DNA from: Streptococcus entericus DSM 14446
GTDB lineage: Bacteria; Bacillota; Bacilli; Lactobacillales; Streptococcaceae
Assembly (NCBI RefSeq): GCF_000380025.1
Contig: NZ_KB904155.1
Location: 146,151-210,150, forward strand
Reading direction: 5' to 3'
Length of the DNA stretch: 64,000 bases
The position numbers were made by a program, and so were the translations under genes. This document shows positions 63,265 through 64,000 of this stretch, in pieces; position 1 is the stretch's first letter; the number at the start of each line of letters is the position of its first letter. The notes under the pieces were generated by a model, which was not told where the DNA came from, did no database searches, and was given only the letters and a program-made list of their open reading frames with translations.

Positions 63265-64000
63265 CTAGTTGTTGTAGATTGATGTTCTAAAGTCATCCGT
63301 CTGACGTAGGTAGGCGTTATAAATCAATCCTTTGAGCTGACGAACACGCGAGTTGCGATTATTGGCTGCAAAATTATTTCTCAAGTCATAATCAACAGCC
63401 TCATTCATTAGAGTCTGCAACCGATCAAAGGTTGTGATATTTTCTTGTTTACTCAAATAGGTGATTGTCACTGGTTTGAGACGCTCTTTTTGGGCAATAC
63501 GCTCTTGGAACATGGCCAACTTGAAGGCACTCCAATCTCCATATTGCCCCCCAAATACCGTTTCTAAAACCATCTTATCTGTCGGTAAGCCGACACCTTT
63601 AGCAGTCACTGAACCGGTCGCCTTGGCTTGTTCAGCCAACTGATTACTCGCAAACGGTAGTAAACCACCATCGTATCCCTTGGCTGCCAAAAGTTCATAA
63701 GCCAAACGGCGGAACATAAAGTCTCCAGATAGCCCCTTGTCATTAGCCAGAGCGGAGAATACTGGCGAGAACATGCCAACCTTGTAGTAACCATTGCGCT
63801 CCAGCACAAGCTCCGTTTCAGTCGTATAGGTCTCACGGCGAGTGATGACATTTTGCTTAATCAAGTCCTCCAACGTTTGAAGACTGCCTGCTTCAGCGTC
63901 TGTCAACGGTCGGAATTTATTCACCGCATAGGCTTGGCTAGCAGGCCCATCTGCAATATAGTTGTTCTCGACTTTAGCCCAAAATTTCTTCTTATCGGCC
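63265..64000 (-). CDS. C-terminal part of a probable M26 zinc metalloprotease (5' end outside window)
   Basis: The frame is open from the window edge to the stop at 63265 (about 244 codons seen). It includes WAKVENNYIADGPASQAYAV, FRPLTDAEAGSLQTLEDLIK, VGMFSPVFSALANDKG and KGLIYNAYLRQTDDFRTS. These resemble the C-terminal region of streptococcal IgA1-protease/ZmpB-like M26 enzymes, which are large, surface-linked and cleave host proteins. The catalytic HExxH lies upstream and is not visible here. Assignment is by recognition of the tail only; another large surface protein is possible. Confidence 0.65.
   Translation of the reverse strand, partial: ADKKKFWAKVENNYIADGPASQAYAVNKFRPLTDAEAGSLQTLEDLIKQNVITRRETYTTETELVLERNGYYKVGMFSPVFSALANDKGLSGDFMFRRLAYELLAAKGYDGGLLPFASNQLAEQAKATGSVTAKGVGLPTDKMVLETVFGGQYGDWSAFKLAMFQERIAQKERLKPVTITYLSKQENITTFDRLQTLMNEAVDYDLRNNFAANNRNSRVRQLKGLIYNAYLRQTDDFRTSIYNN

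Overview
The window is chromosomal DNA of a Streptococcus species. The evidence is the division cluster ftsA-ftsZ-yggS-sepF-yggT-ylmH-divIVA followed by a T-box-controlled ileS, a macP-type gene between a NUDIX gene and mtnN, a preQ1-II riboswitch before a queT gene, a zinc-motif-free L31 protein, dnaG-rpoD next to a DUF59 gene and a rhamnose-polysaccharide (rgp/gac-type) locus. GC content looks moderate (low forties percent, by eye). I cannot name the species. No tRNA, rRNA, CRISPR array, phage or intact transposase gene was seen.

Layout. 1-1934: start of a large secreted adhesin with Cna/Spy0128-type repeats, cut by the window edge and driven by a promoter whose spacer is mostly a 12-G run. 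2153-9074: fluoride channel pair, flavodoxin, NrnA-like phosphoesterase, GNAT protein, rpmE2, MFS transporter, preQ1-II/queT, GtrA and TraX proteins. 9169-9398: first copy of a dispersed repeat. 9494-16222: truncated HD hydrolase, NUDIX, uvrB, a glutamine-type ABC transporter and aminopeptidase PepS. 16272-30168: a 12-gene minus-strand operon for a rhamnose cell-wall polysaccharide (rhamnosyltransferases, ABC exporter, RgpF, GacH-like glycerol-phosphate transferase, GacI/J-like sugar-lipid synthesis, flippase, DUF2142 protein and two extra glycosyltransferases). Divergent from it lie a membrane-anchored beta-helix protein and glutathione reductase.

33346-45160: an in-frame GNAT-DUF59 fusion, rpoD, dnaG, galE, a DUF4044 mini-protein, obgE with a structured leader, a 52-residue protein, an ABC-F ATPase behind an attenuator-like leader with a three-codon ORF, a UPF0718/TIGR03943 membrane pair and a VOC protein. 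45264-54298: ileS and the division cluster. 54446-57330: glmU-nudF-macP-mtnN, joining cell-wall precursor supply, activation of a cell-wall synthase and SAH recycling. 57359-57682: another repeat copy, with a branched fold. 57715-63121: an accessory stretch with signs of decay (an oxidoreductase fragment, a nonsense-interrupted membrane gene), a Tad2-like DUF2829 gene and a PadR regulator with candidate operators. 63265-64000: C-terminus of a probable M26 zinc metalloprotease.

The most interesting signals are the poly-G promoter of the adhesin, the ABC-F leader, the dispersed repeat family, the GNAT-DUF59 fusion and the structured obgE leader. Secondary structures and motif spacings were counted by eye; family names are from memory of the families, not from searches.
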